From: Sipunculus nudus | Lineage: Eukaryota; Annelida; Sipuncula; Golfingiida; Sipunculidae | DNA: 64,000 nucleotides | Direction of reading: 5' to 3' | NCBI GenBank assembly: GCA_026874595.1 | Contig: CM049315.1 | Coordinates: 15,626,164 to 15,690,163 of the forward strand | Shown here: positions 1-12,629 of the stretch, piece after piece | Layout of the letters: every line of letters starts with the position of its first letter | How positions within the stretch are numbered: the first letter of the stretch is position 1 | Notes under the pieces: model-generated | What the model saw: the letters and a program-made list of their open reading frames with translations, nothing else | Told to the model about the DNA's origin: nothing | The model's database searches: none | Program-made: the position numbers and the translations under genes

Positions 1-103
1 CCTTAAGCCCTCTGGTGACCTTTATATCACATTAATGCATCACATTTTGTTCGGTTTGATGTACGTATAGCAAAGGTCGGACCAGACTTGCTTATTCCCA
101 CCC
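1..103. repeat. Direct repeat, copy 1 (partial at window edge)
   Basis: This segment reappears almost unchanged at 994-1095. Both copies begin CCTTAAGCCCTCTGGTGACC and end in a TTATTCCCACCC motif, with scattered substitutions. It may continue to the left of the window. The two copies could be dispersed repeats or the ends of one element about 1 kb long; the DNA between them shows no coding signal. Confidence 0.75.
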
Positions 104-993
104 ACTCTTCGTGCCCCTCACATTAATTTTCTGAGCGCAGTGGAGAGCGCTTTAGTCCCTCGCCATTTCACAGTCATGTGTACGGTTGTGTCGAACTCCC
201 GGCCGACACCTAGCCAGACAGACTTGTTAATGTTTGATCGATTTAAAAGCCTCTGGGCTATATTTTCAGTAAACTCACTGGCATTATTCAGACAAACGTC
301 AACCGAATGTTGTGTTTGAAAATGCCTCATGATGGTATCACTAAACGGATCAAAGAAACAGACTAAAGAGATTTAGAGGTTACCTTCCCTTGAAACTCCG
401 GTCGCGCTTTCCCGCCCGTCCCGACATTGGCTGTACATTTGTTTTGGTAACATTAGAAGCGCTAAGCACATTGTAGCAATATATAAAACAACTTTTAGAC
501 TTTCCTGGGTGATGCAGAGCTAGGTGACCAAGCCAGTAAATACAATGTCTGGTTTATATACATGCAGGCGCTGTCAGATTTGATTCGCTCAGCTAGTTAG
601 CTCAGGTGGTATATACGCATTTTAGTTATATTGTATAAATACTGGTAGTATGTGTTTAAAGAAGAAAGCCCGGTTAGAAAAGTCAGGTGTCATGTATGAC
701 GATATCAGGAGACAGTCTCATTTACATTAATGTTTGTACATAGGAAAGGCAGATTCATTGTTTAAACTTAGTTTCACGACCAAGAGCATACAACGCCTAA
801 CACTAAGGCTTACACCTTTACTTGTTGTTGTCCACGAATAGTGATGGTTCACAATGTACAGATCAAATCTCGGTCAATTGAACGTGTTATCGGTATGTCA
901 AACATGATGTAGTGTGTATTGGAGGAGGGACCCTGGCAAACCTTACCGGTAGGCTCTGTTTTATTTCCACAAAGAAGGGCCCAGCTCAGTTTC

Positions 994-1095
994 CCTTAAG
1001 CCCTCTGGTGACCTTTATATCACATTAATGCATCACCTTTTTTCGATTTGATGTACTTACAGCAAAGGTCGGCCCAGACTTGTTTATTCCCACCC
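994..1095. repeat. Direct repeat, copy 2
   Basis: Second copy of the roughly 103-bp sequence at 1-103, in the same orientation, differing by about ten substitutions and small indels. Confidence 0.75.
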
Positions 1096-2296
1096 CAATA
1101 AAACAACTAAGAAAGAGAGTGAAAATAGCAGTGCACACGTAAACGTGTCCACTGGTCTAACCAACTGGAATAGGTTGATATGACCAATTTCTTACCTGAT
1201 TTAACCAATTTGTTAAGGATATATTACCCAAGGTATTGGTAAAAACAGACCAAAACTAGTTGGTTAATATGTAACTAATATAGATAAGTTTAATTGATTA
1301 ATCAGGTTTGTTGTATTTCTAATTTTTTCTGCATGGCTACACATATCTCGGTCTTAAACTGCTATGTAAAACGGTAGCGATATACTTAAATCATTCCAGC
1401 AAAGAATTTAAACATTGTTTCAATCTATAAAAGACACATGTTTAATATGACTTGCTATAGTAATCTTTCTTTCATGATGCTGTGTAACATCTGGTGTTAT
1501 ATTTTCCTTACATAAAAATGTAAAAATTATCAACATATAAGATATGACCACCAAACTAGTTTGTGTTAGTGGAGAATAACAGTACTTCAAAACCATGGTC
1601 AAAACACAAGGGTCAAAATGCTCGTCTGCAACAATCATGAGTTCATAAAGAAAACGCATGTGCCTGAACTTGGTTATACAGGACTTTTGGATAATATTTC
1701 GGGCTAAAACGTTTAATTGGAATTCTCCATTTATGTAAAAATAGGTGGCGGAAGTTATTCCAATTCGTTGATCATTTAATAGGTCTATAATGTAATAAAC
1801 TGCCCCGGTTTCACGATTTGTTCATGGCAAGATAAGAGCAACAGTCCATTACATACTGGTATATCAGAACCAGTGAAATCCAAGTCCATTAATACAGAGA
1901 CTTAGATTCATGGGTACCGGACTTGTAGCCGAGAGGTCACGACTCAAGAACATGGCCGATTTCATCAAGACTACAGTAAGAAAACTTCTATCATGTAAAG
2001 ACTGACGTACAGTTAGGAAAACACATTCAAAGGGCTAATATGTTCTAACTACTGGCAGCATATAACAAAGAGAATTAAGATTATATATATCTAGCTTTAT
2101 CTCTGCATAGGGAGAAAAAAACAATTAAACATTTAAGGAAAAGGCATACATATGTAAACAAACATGACAATGCACCCGAAAATCTCAAATATCCACTTTA
2201 TAAGTGTTTTTGATGAAGATAATTTATTGGACTTGGACTGGAAGAAGTATGACCAAGACTTGAAGCAAAAAGACTTTCATGTGGTGTTGGATTTAT
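1096..2296. other. AT-rich spacer, no gene seen
   Basis: Only short open frames with no domain-like composition are present. No splice-site pattern, RNA gene or clear repeat was recognised. The interval 104-993 between the two direct repeats is equally featureless. Confidence 0.5.
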
Positions 2297-3250
2297 ATCT
2301 CGAAACTAGTTTTCAATTTCCGGATATGGCTGTTAATTTGCGCTGCACTCGAACTTCCCCAACATATCATTTTTGGGCCATATCGTGAAAATTATAAACC
2401 TCAATTATAGAATCTATAGCTTATTTCCTTCCTCTGGGTCTTATCCACAACCTGAGTAAGTCATCTGGTCTCAGCTTTGTGTCACTTTGTCAGAATGTCT
2501 GTCTGTTTGTCAGTTCTCAAATTCGCCTGCTTGTTGATTTTTGTGTCTTACTTATAGCGTTTTAAAGGCCACGGTTTTGCAGGAATCGTTTTGAAACTGC
2601 TAATCTTATGTCTTACAGTAATATCTCGAAACCTTTATTCTATTTTCTGAATATGGCCGCTAGGAAAGGGCTGCATTCGAACCTCCCAACATATCATGTT
2701 TTGCATATATCATCAGAACTATAAACCTCAGTTACATAAGATATAACTTATTTTCTTTCCCTGTGTCGTCTCCATAACCTGATTGGTTGATCTGGTCTCA
2801 ATCTTGTGTCAGTATGTTTGTCTGTTTGTCAGGATTTCTCAATTTCGCCTGCCTGCTTGTTCTTGTGTCTTTATAGCATTCTACAGGCCACAGTTTTGCA
2901 GGAATCCCTTTGAAAAAGTACATCTAATGCCTAACACTAATATCTCGAAATTGATTTTTCAGTTTCCGGATACGGCTTCTAGGGGCCGCTGTACTCGAAT
3001 TTCCCAACATATCATTTTTGGCCAAAAAAGCTCAAAACTTCAGTTACATAAACTATAGCTTGTTTTCTTCCTAAGAGTCGTCTTCAAAACCTGATTATGT
3101 CACCTGGTCTCAATTTTGTCTGTCTGTTTGTTTGTCAGCTGTCTCAATTTCGCCTGCTTGCTGGTTCATGCGTCTTGCATATAACATTCTTCAGTCCTCA
3201 ATTTGATGGAATCACATTGTAACTTTCATATATCGTATGTCTTACACAAG
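2297..3250. repeat. Tandem array, unit about 320 bp, three copies
   Basis: The phrase ATCTCGAAAC recurs at 2297, 2623 and 2942 (spacing 326 and 319). Each time it is followed by an 'AATTTCCGGATATGGC'-type phrase, then 'CAACATATCAT', and later a 'GTCTGTCTGTTTGTCAG' run and a 'TTTTGCAGGAATC' phrase. The units are clearly diverged. Small open frames here are by-products of the repeat and differ between units, which argues against coding. A weak fourth partial unit may reach about 3430. Confidence 0.8.
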
Positions 3251-4080
3251 TTCTTTGTGTATTGTTTAAATAGGTCAAAGGTCAATGTCATCAAAATTGT
3301 TTAAAATCTTTTTTTCCTCATAACTTTGTTAATATTGAAACTATCTACACAAACTTTGGCTTATTTTCTTCCTCTTCGAGGTTGCTCATTCATTTGACTA
3401 ATCTACGTAATTTCCGGCAAGCCCTCTGTTCGTCTAGTATAACAATTCACCAGAAAATACACGACATTGTTTTGTCCTCCAAGATTGTAGACACAGGTGC
3501 TAAGCACTTGGAGACAGGGACTAGCCTATAATATGACAATTAATGATTAAAATATGTTCTGTTCTTTCTTTATACATAAATAAATGGGCGTTAATGGGTG
3601 GAAATATATGGCTTGGAAGGAGAGACGCTATCCGCAGGTGAGGTACACGGGCGTGTGTCGCAATGGATAGCTTGCGTCTGACTACGGATCAAGATTCTGA
3701 CACGCAAACTTTCATTTTCTCATGCCGACATCGTCACCGATATCGATATCTATCAAAACAAGTAGCGGCCATCCCCACAATTCTCAACTTAGAGAGGTTC
3801 GTTTTGAATAGGAACGACCTGTGCAGAAGGGTGCCTACGGAGTCATCTTTGTACGTTGATATATCGCAGTGCACCAAGCCGAGAATTTATGAGCCAATAT
3901 CTGGTGTAAAAATGTTATGTCTATAACAAGTGAGAAAATGGATTTAAGCATTTGCCTTTTTTTTGCGCTACTTAACGTATTAGGACAAAAAGCTGTTCTA
4001 CTCCTGGGTTAACTTGGTATAGAAATCTCATAGGCCCTACACGCTGTGCGATTTATAAGAAAACACACGTTCGTGACATC
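3251..4080. other. Spacer with one unsupported 87-codon ORF
   Basis: An open frame at 3663-3926 (+) is Arg/His-rich near its start (RHRHRYRY) and resembles no known protein. It has no splice or promoter support. The rest is AT-rich and featureless. Confidence 0.4.
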
Positions 4081-5530
4081 AAATTTTAATTTTTAGGGCC
4101 CCGCTTGACAAGCGGTGCCTATAGTGATCACCGTGTCAGACCGTCTTTCCGTCATTGACACTTTCTTTCGCGCACGATATCTCTACAACAACATATTGCA
4201 GCTTTCCCAAATTCACAGGGATGATTAGCACCTATGAGGGGTCCATACTTATCAAATTACAGACATGTCGGAATTACAATATGGCCGGATCGCCAAAGCC
4301 AAATCGCTGATTTTCTTTCGCGCGCGATAATTCAACAACAACATACTGCAGCTTTCCCAAATTCACAGGGATGATTAGCACCTATGAGGGGTCCATACTT
4401 ATCAAATTACAGACATGTCGGAATTACAATATGGCCGGATCGCCAAAGCCAAATCGCTGATTTTCTTTCGCGCGCGTAAAATCAACAACAACATACTGCA
4501 GCTTTCCCAAATTCACAGGGATGATTAGCACCTATGAGGGGTCCATACTTATCAAATTACAGACATGTCGGAATTACAATATGGCCGGATCGCCAAAGCC
4601 AAATCGCTGATTTTCTTTCGCGCGCGATAATTCAACAACAACATACTGCAGCTTTCCCAAATTCACAGGGATGATTAGCACCTATGAGGGGTCCATACTT
4701 ATCAAATTACAGACATGTCGGAATTACAATATGGCCGGATCGCCAAAGCCAAATCGCTGATTTTCTTTCGCGCGCGATAATTCAACAACAACATACTGCA
4801 GCTTTCCCAAATTCACAGGGATGATTGGTACACATGAGGGCTACAGACTTATTGAATACACACCTATTGGGATTCCAATATGGCTGCCACGGCCCATTTG
4901 CTGATTTTTCTTTCGCGCAGGATAACTCAAAAACAACATACTTCAGCTTTCCCAAATTCACAGGGATGACTGGTACAACATTAGGGCTACAGACCTATTG
5001 AATTACAGACCTGTCCGAATTCCAATATGGCCGCCACAGCCCCATTGCTATTTTTCTTTTGCGCTCGATAATTCAACAACATACTTCAGCTTTCCCAAAT
5101 TCACAGAGATGATTGGTACCTATAAGGGCTCCATCTCTATCGAATGGCAGAACTGTTGAAATTCCAATATGGCTGTTAGAGCACAATCGTTATTTTCTTT
5201 CGCACCTGGTATCTCAACAAAGAACATGCTTGATCTTTCTCAAATTCACAGGGATCATTAATGCCCATATAGGGGCTTCTCACCTATTGAAATACAGACT
5301 TGCTCAAAATCAAATATGGGCGACAGAGTACAATCGGTGATTTTCACATTATTTCAGACATATCTTCTTTAATATTATTTGAAGAAGTAGGATTTTTTCC
5401 CTCATGCATATGGATAAAAACCTAATTCTGTTTGTCATATTTTTCAACTTTAACCTAAACGTTTCACCCAAATGTAAACTAGTCCAGCACTACCAGAAAT
5501 GCGGGGCCCTCTGAGGACCATTGTCAGACC
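4081..5530. mobile_element. Pearl-like non-autonomous element with 150-bp satellite core
   Basis: The core consists of 150-bp direct repeats starting at about 4161, 4311, 4461, 4611 and 4761, followed by diverged units at about 4911, 5056 and 5190 (end near 5345). Each unit begins with TTTTCTTTCGCGC and contains CAGCTTTCCCAAATTCACAG. The middle units are almost identical and the outer ones are diverged. The core is flanked on the left by a 'GGGCCCCGCTTGACAAGC' segment and on the right by 'GCGGGGCCCTCTGAGGACC'. Bivalve 'pearl' elements, which are Helitron-like and non-autonomous, are known to carry tandem cores of about this size. The family assignment and the outer limits are inference. Confidence 0.7.
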
Positions 5531-5680
5531 ACATCTAGTTGTGTTATATTATTCTAAAGTATAACAATTTCGGTGAACATTTCCTTTTGCTAATTATTGT
5601 TACATCTAACATTCATGCCTCTTCTTTTTGTGTAAGGTAGGCCTATCGTGAGGATATATACAGTATATTCCTGGTATACA

Positions 5681-5866
5681 GGGGCGGATCCAAGATTTAG
5701 GAAAAGGGGGGTCAAACCAAGTAGAACTAATGACAATACCTTAAAAAAGGTCCCCAGGTCCGAAAAAGGGGGGTCCAGGCCGAAAAAATTGCTATGCAAA
5801 CCTTTACAAAAGAAACTTGCGGCGGTTGAAAAAGCCCTCGCCTCCGCTTCTGGTATATATGGTTAA
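5681..5866 (+). repeat. Dispersed repeat of the GGCGGATCCAAGATTT type, copy 1
   Basis: The segment reads GGGCGGATCCAAGATTTAGG followed by poly-G/poly-A stretches, and ends in 'TCCGCTTCTGGTATA'. A second copy with the same order of phrases lies at 54662-54850. Open frames on both strands here are repeat artefacts. Confidence 0.7.
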
Positions 5867-5899
5867 ATGAGATAATTTATTTGAGCCCTCAGCTCGGAA

Positions 5900-5974
5900 G
5901 GAACGTGCCAGGATTCGAACCTGGAATCTTCTGATTCGTTGTCAGACGCGTCATCCATGGCGCCTTTCTGCTCC
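5900..5974 (-). tRNA. tRNA-Arg(ACG)-like sequence, probably a pseudogene or SINE head
   Basis: On the minus strand the segment contains GGCGCCATGGATGACGCG (D arm and internal A box), an anticodon arm TCTGA-CAACGAA-TCAGA, and the T arm CCAGGTTCGAATCCTGG (B box, 17 bases, perfect stem). It matches eukaryotic tRNA-Arg(ACG) through the anticodon and T arms. Two features suggest it is not functional. Position 33 of the anticodon loop is A instead of U. The 5' acceptor strand pairs poorly with the 3' strand ending CACGTTCC, and extra bases sit before the D arm. No long tRNA-derived tail was traced. Confidence 0.6.
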
Positions 5975-7974
5975 ATTCCGCTCCTCTGCAAACTTTAAAT
6001 CGTTTTGAACATTAGTTTGTAGTGTATTATGTCCAATCTTCCTAAAAAAATCACGGTTTGTAATATGATAAACACGGGTCCATGGTTTATATTCGTTTAC
6101 ATATAAAAAAATACATAAGCAGATGGAAAAGCAGGCAATGTCATATTAAATTTACATTTAAAGATAATTCTATTACAGACCTGTACTTTTATATCAGTTA
6201 AACAGGATAAAGTATTAGTTTCTTTTTATAGTTTTCAAAAATTAAATACATAATGCTAATCGTATAAATCATGATCTCTGCAGTAGGGCTGATATAACAT
6301 ATACATCACTTAATTAATTATTTTTTACTGGCATATCCAGAATATACGAAATTTGAATGCACTTTTATAAATCTCTGAATATTATCATTTTGTTTTTTCT
6401 TAATAAATGTAGATTCTTTTTACCTTATTATATATTAATACACCTTTCGTTATTTCAACTTAATTTGGATACTAATTTTTTTTCACTCCCACCCAAAAAT
6501 AGTAGTTGCACAACATAAAAGGATAAGGCAAATTATGTTCCATTAAAAAGAATCAAATACAAAATGGAAAAAAAGAAGGAAATTACTGTATGAACAACGC
6601 CGCTTTCCCAAACTTGGTTATCAGGTAGCAGGAATTTTATGACTGTGTTTTAGAAAATGTAATCATGATTTATACAAAAAAAACAAGACAAGAGAGCCAG
6701 GAACTCCGTAGAAAGACAAACAAACAGATACTTCACAGAATGCACAGAGACACCGTGTCTGGCAAATCCAGAAATGTTGTTTCCGTTAACATTTTACCAA
6801 ACAAAAGTTCTCACGCGTGCAATTTCCTATACCCTTTAGTGCCCCTAAGCGGTTATTCAGTTTGCAAGTCAACCCCTCAGGAGCAAGCCAGATAAACACG
6901 GCCGGAGGGTCTCTGTAATGTTCGGTCGATAACGACTACTAATCTTGGGTAAACAGTTTCTTACTTCTGTCTGACTGTTGCGTCTGCCGCCGGCTTGCTG
7001 GAACAAACTTTGAAACAGAAAGACATCTTTCGTTGAGCGGGATGTTTAAGTTTATCCTGGAACCAAGGCAGCCTTGGGCTTAAATCTAAATAATAAATAC
7101 CGTCGTGCCAATTTACCCCACAGAGCTATCGAATTGCCCTGCACCTCACGCTGGAGAGGGGCGCCCGCTGTGCTAGCCGTTTGTTAAATGGTCCCTCACT
7201 GCTCCAGCCACCAATTTGCTCAATAAAAGATTAACAAGCAAGACTATTTTTTATATTCATGGCAACCAGGAGCTGCACGTGGTAAATGGAAGCTGGCTAA
7301 TACATGAAACTCATCATTGAAACAGAGTTGATATGGGCCAGAGAAAACCTGTGATGGGGGGGGGGGGGTTCCGAATGAAAGCAAAGTAAACCCATTGAAT
7401 TTTACATTGTCTTGAATTGTTCTCAGTTGTAGGTTTCGGTGTTTGGCGTTTCATGATATGTTAATTTGCCCGGGAAGATTTTATTTGCATCAATTCATAC
7501 TGATCATATATACATACATCATAAATGATATGAACATACAATGCAAATATTTCTGTTGTACCGCTCTTTTTTTAATTACATCTCTCTCTCCCCCTCTCTC
7601 TCTCTCTCTCCCTTTTTATTATTTGTTTTGTATCCACAGGTTATCTCCAAGTTCTCTCCATTATCCCTCATGTTTCCCGACTTTGTTTTTCTTTTTTGCA
7701 ATTTTGTATTCAATTTCTTTTACCCCTTTTAACTTTGCAATTTTACCGTTGACACGTTTATTTTCTCCCCTTGATTTATACACGTATTGCTTCCATTTAT
7801 GATGTTTCCTCAAAAATAGCTAATATTAGTGCCTTGTCTGAAACCGGTGACTGTCACAGGACATCTACAAAAAAAGATGATGTATCGTTTCGGGGTCTGA
7901 AAAGCAGTATGTACACATACGTGTTTTACAAATACACCATTTATATAACATATCATTACAAGGTAAAAAAAAGT
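5975..7974. other. AT-rich spacer with simple repeats
   Basis: This holds a poly-G run near 7356-7368 and a (CT)n tract near 7578-7612 that creates Ser/Leu/Pro-rich spurious frames. A somewhat GC-richer patch lies at about 6890-7210. No coding exon could be supported. Confidence 0.45.
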
Positions 7975-9245
7975 CTAAATTGAAACTGCCTAGACTAAGT
8001 ATCAACAACCTCTTTACGTCCAAAAAATGTTAGTGATCGTTGTTCCCATGTAATTTAATGAGATTATAAATTTATCTATATTTTTTTTCAAAGTTGAGTT
8101 CATAATGCAATTTCTTATTATATGAAAAGTTAATACCTAAAGTTTTGATACCTTCTTGGATCATATCTTCCATTTAACTGATGATAACTTTTCTATATTA
8201 TTGACCTGTTACCCGATCCAGGCTGCTTCTGACTTATGTAGATTCAGCCTTCATAAGGACTGTTCGGAAAACGAGTTGATCTTTTCTATAAGATCTTTTC
8301 TATAAGATAACTTAAGATCTTTATGTCAAACGTCCGCAAATAAACATTCTTTATTTTTTGTGCCATCTATTATGATTCCTTCTATACTAGGGCTACTTCT
8401 TATCATTTCCGCTTAAATTTCCAGTCAATATAAATAAACAGGGAGCCAAAGGATCCCCTTTGCCTGGTACCCCGCTTGAAATAACCAGTTGAATAGCCAT
8501 TATTTATTTCACAGCTTTTTTGCGTTTACATGTAAAATTTTAACCCATTTTATTATATTTTCGGGAAAACCAAACTTATTTATTACTCCCAATAGGAAAA
8601 GTATGATATAATGTGTCAAACTCTGCTTCGAAGAGTAAACAATATTCCTTCAATATTTTCATTTTTTGTGTACTCCAAGATATATGAAATCAATCGGTTC
8701 CCCTATATATCGGCTACTAATACAAGTAAGATTAATCCGAGCCAATCATTGAAGGTAAACATGATTTAATTCTTGATGCTTATACTTTCCCAAGTAGTTT
8801 GACGTCAGTGTTCAACAGACTATTTGGTCTCCATCCATTTAGAAGCCTGTTATCTTTTCCTGTTTTTTTTTTTTTTTTTTTTTTGCAATTAATTTTATTA
8901 TCGCTTATCTCTGACTAGAAGGTAATTCTCAGGTCAAATAACTATACTGTATGGCTTGACTGATGAGGGTAAAGAAATATACATTGAATTCTTTTGGTAA
9001 GCCATCGTTACCTGGGCTTTTAGAATTCGGCATTGTTTTTAATGAATTTAATATTTCACTTAGTTTTATATCTTCTCGTAAGATTTCTCTTTCTATTCCG
9101 GACAGCGTAGGCAGTGTTATTTTCCGTAACAAATCAGTATATTCATCTGTGGCAATTTTATTCTTTCAAGTGTATTCTGTCTCGAAAAAAAAGTTTTAAT
9201 TTATTTTAAGAATTATAGCACTATCGTTTGCCTCTTTGCTGTTTA
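7975..9245 (-). pseudogene. Degraded L1/Tx1-like LINE reverse transcriptase (ORF2 fragment)
   Basis: Read from 9245 down, the minus strand gives reverse-transcriptase blocks in order but in shifting frames. They are a 'SPGNDGLPKEF' block near 9000-9060, a 'WRPNSLLNTD' block near 8780-8840, a 'GVPGKGDPLAPCLFIL' block near 8430-8470, a degenerate catalytic position read as FADV instead of FADD near 8325, and 'SEAAWIG' and 'LGINFSYN' near 8215 and 8115. The last two are typical of L1/Tx1-type elements. A run of about 22 A residues (T on the plus strand, about 8862-8884) interrupts the domain where Lys codons are expected. Frameshifts, stops and the lost catalytic Asp mark it as dead. Endonuclease and ORF1 regions are not visible. 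Confidence 0.85.
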
Positions 9246-11343
9246 TAACAATTTTTCTAATAGTGTTACGGGAAGATCTACTCGAAATCCGGCCAAAATC
9301 TCCACAACTAAACCGAGGCTTATAACTACGCAGGCCCACTATAGCTCGGGCAACAAATTATGGGAACAGAGTGGGATTAGCCTTCATCATATCAGCTGCA
9401 GTAGCTGTACTCAGATCAATCACGTGAGACATTATCTCTACTTATCAAGGTCACAAAAAGCAAACGTTATAAACAACTATATTAGCAACTTCCGCATGCA
9501 AGCACAATGCAAAATGTAATTCAGATATTAGTTGGCAGTACGAACTGTGCTCATATATATCAAAGTGCAGTAAATATTTAAACACACAACTCAAACATTC
9601 ATCTCCATAACCAGACAGGTACTGTCTCATAGTATAACTATAGTATTGTACTTGTACTGACAAGAAAATTAATCTAAATCCTTAGGTCAATTCATTGCAA
9701 AACTATCACTTTTATAACATATTACAACACGGTATTAACTGTTTATTCACATGCAATGACAATTTCACTAACAGTGACATGTCTGACTGACTGAAGATGT
9801 TATTTGCTTTATCGAGCAGCTACACGTTGCTGTGGTCAAGACCAAAGCCCTGCGCGCTCCTTAAGCGTAATTTTGAAATGCTGACAAGCCGATAGACGTG
9901 ATGCCACAAAGCCAAGCGTGGGGCCGCGAGAGTCCGCCACTGTATCCGCACCGAGAATCCAGAAGATTGAGAGGAGTCGAAGTGGACACTGCAGCGCTGA
10001 CATCCTCACAAAGTAATCTCGTCATCGCAGAAAGTAGTTAAACCATCTTAGGGCTGTAACTGTGCGACCATGCTGCCATCTGGTTATAAGCCCAGGTATG
10101 ATTTCACGCTAGCTGTTCTGATCAGTGACCTCTGACCCCTTCTGGACATGACGGTCGAACTTTCTTAATACTTCGAGAAATCGCATGGTGTAAAATCGGG
10201 TCTTACCAGAAAACCATTAAACCCACAACAAGCTCACCAACAAAAGCGATCTGTCAGGTACCGAATTAAAAGCACGATCGAACCTGTTACCGCCAATTAC
10301 CACGGGTACAGGCCATCAAAGACAAAAGCAAATTCCAGGGGGACAAAGTGGCCGCTGGCAACTCGCTCGGTGAACAGAGTTAAAAAAAACAACAGTTTTC
10401 TTTTTACGTTGGGCGCCAGTTAATGAAGTTTTTACTTCTGGTTAACTATACAGTCACTTGAGATTCATCTTATCAGCTGCGTACTGAACTGTCAACCCCC
10501 CAGAGGCTACGAGTACCGGACACTTCTTCCTATACTTTACGCACTGGTGAACTGGGTGGTTCTTCTAGACGTTCTTTTTTTCCGGCCTCTTCTTCACATC
10601 AGCCGTCTCCACTGACCACGGTCACCATAGCGACCAGGGGTTACAAGATACCCCGGGCATACAAGTATATAAACTGCAAATTCTCAAAACATTCATATGC
10701 GGCAACTTGTTGTGTGACACCGGCCAATAGAAAAACGGTTTGCCGTGAGAATGGTGAGCAGAAGGATCGAGATCAGAGAAGCCCGTCTGTTTGTCAAATA
10801 AGAATGCAAACAGTTTCAGATATCGTATCATTTTTCAGGTCTGGCAAATTTATTTAGCGGGACGCATATTTTGCACCTAGGAAAATGAATCTTTGTTCCA
10901 AGACTGAAGTAGCCGAGTCACTCTGACTGAAGTAGCAGAGTCACTGACTGAAGTAGCAGAGTCACTTAAGTCTTGATCATGAAATTATTATCCATTTAAA
11001 GAAATTATAAATGTAAGTGAACAGCAATAAAGATATTGAAAAACAGTCTGTAATAATAAGTACTGTTAATTTGAAAAAAACTGTGCATCTAGTCATATAA
11101 TCATCTAGTTAAGTAGGGGTTTCTATATAACAAAAAGTAAACTGTCCATAGCTGCCAGGCTATTATTGCATTCTAAAGCAAAGGTATCTTCATAGATGTA
11201 CCACAGTGACTGCTGATGGATGGCGTTTTGAACAGTTAGCTACCACCATAATCAAATTACCAAAAAACAATGCTGTTGTTAACAGATTTGTGTTCTGCCT
11301 GCTTGGAAGTCATGAAAATACTTAATGATCAACTCAAAGGAGA
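9246..11343. other. Spacer, moderately GC-rich between 9790 and 10620, no gene recognised
   Basis: The 9790-10620 portion is less AT-rich than its surroundings and could include an untranslated exon or old repeat, but no open frame or splice-framed segment is convincing. A 21-23 bp unit (GACTGAAGTAGCAGAGTCACT) is repeated three times at 10902-10966. Confidence 0.4.
10902..10966. repeat. Short tandem repeat, 21-23 bp x 3
   Basis: Three consecutive units start at 10902, 10925 and 10946. The first differs by one substitution and a CT insertion. Confidence 0.85.
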
Positions 11344-12008
11344 TGCTTTTTGGGCTCTATATTAGGAACTACAAAGAGAAGAGGAGTCCAATGGATCTAC
11401 GAAGATGAGATACGTTTCGCACTGTGTGACTCTAATACGGCAAGATCGCGCAATGCCAAAATGTCCCACGTGGAGGCAAAAAAAATGTATAAAACCAACC
11501 ATAAAGGAGCCTGGTTCTTTTCACAAATAACACCATTAAAGCAGACAGAACAAAATTGGCTATCAAGTAGGCGATATGAGGTGACAGCTCACGACAAGAA
11601 ATTTGCCACAGATCTTCCACGAGTAATTAAACAGCGGCTCCTTGATTAAAGAAAACAAGTTTTGGCAAAGGAAGCCATCGAGAGACGTTTTAGCAATGGC
11701 TTGAAAAAGTATATGATTACGGCGGGTTGTGGGAGAACGAAGAAGATATTGAAATTAACACAAGGAAATTATCAAAAGCTAAGACCGTGATCAATGTTAT
11801 AAGTAAAATAGTAAGCATGGTCCCCAAAAGGTAGGTTCAGCTGACATTTAGCTCTGTGCCAGAACTGAAATCTCATTTGCTTGAAATAATTTCTGGTGAA
11901 ATTTCGGAGGAATTGTTGGACCTGCTGGAGTTTATGACAAACCCTGCATCATTGCTTGGGTCCATATTTGCCCAGGCATGGGAACAGGATGGTGAAAGGG
12001 AATTCTAG
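11344..12008 (+). pseudogene. Broken unrecognised ORF, probably transposon-associated
   Basis: Three adjacent frame segments read as one protein-like sequence. 11350-11646 contains a Trp/Lys-rich region (SHVEAKKMYK, NWLSSRRYE). After a TAA at 11647 the same frame continues as RKQVLAKEAIERRFSNGLKK. A frameshift near 11707 then leads to YDYGGLWENEEDIE and a Lys-rich helix, ending TAG at about 11832. A last segment, 11843-12008, contains SSVPELKSHLLEIIS and LLDLLEFMTNPASLLG. The GLW-xx-EE motif followed by a Lys-rich helix resembles proteins carried by invertebrate repetitive elements, but I cannot name the family. At least one stop and one frameshift indicate decay; introns are an alternative explanation for the last break. 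Confidence 0.45.
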
Positions 12009-12571
12009 AATGTAGAATTTACTTAGTTATTAACAAATGAACAAAAAACAGAAATATGAACTTCACTATGAAAGAGAAGCTCCATGCTATTCCCGAAATA
12101 TTTGCGGATATAGTTAGAGGTAATTTGGATGTATACCGAACTGACTTTGTAATGCACCTTTCTGGTGAGCTCAGGGCAACATTCAATGCTTGACTTAAAT
12201 TTTCCATTCTATAATATTCGATCAAATACTTTAAAATTTGATGTTATATACATATGTGATTTTTTATATGTACTGGTCACCTCAGGTAAGCCAGTGAACA
12301 CTGAATTGTGATATGTAAGATGTAACCCTTTAAGTTACATAAAATATTTTCTTATCCTATGTGATAGGATAATTTAATAACTATATTACTGTTCTATAAA
12401 TTTATCATGTAAATATCTTGATTTGTATATGCATTCAAAACTTTGCTGACATTTTAATTTACCATGCTGAACAACATATGTATGTAATATATTTGTTAAG
12501 TTTTCTGTATATAAGCAGTTTTTTTTGTTCCTTAAAACACTTGTTATGATAAAAATTGTGGCAATAATGAC

Positions 12572-12629
<58 letters not shown>

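Noticed and set aside
4161-5345. CRISPR-like array of regular repeats
   Set aside because: Units are contiguous 150-bp repeats without unique spacers, in an animal genome context; it is a satellite.
7443-7802. 119-codon Leu/Ser/Phe-rich plus-strand frame
   Set aside because: It depends on the (CT)n tract and the pyrimidine-rich DNA after it.
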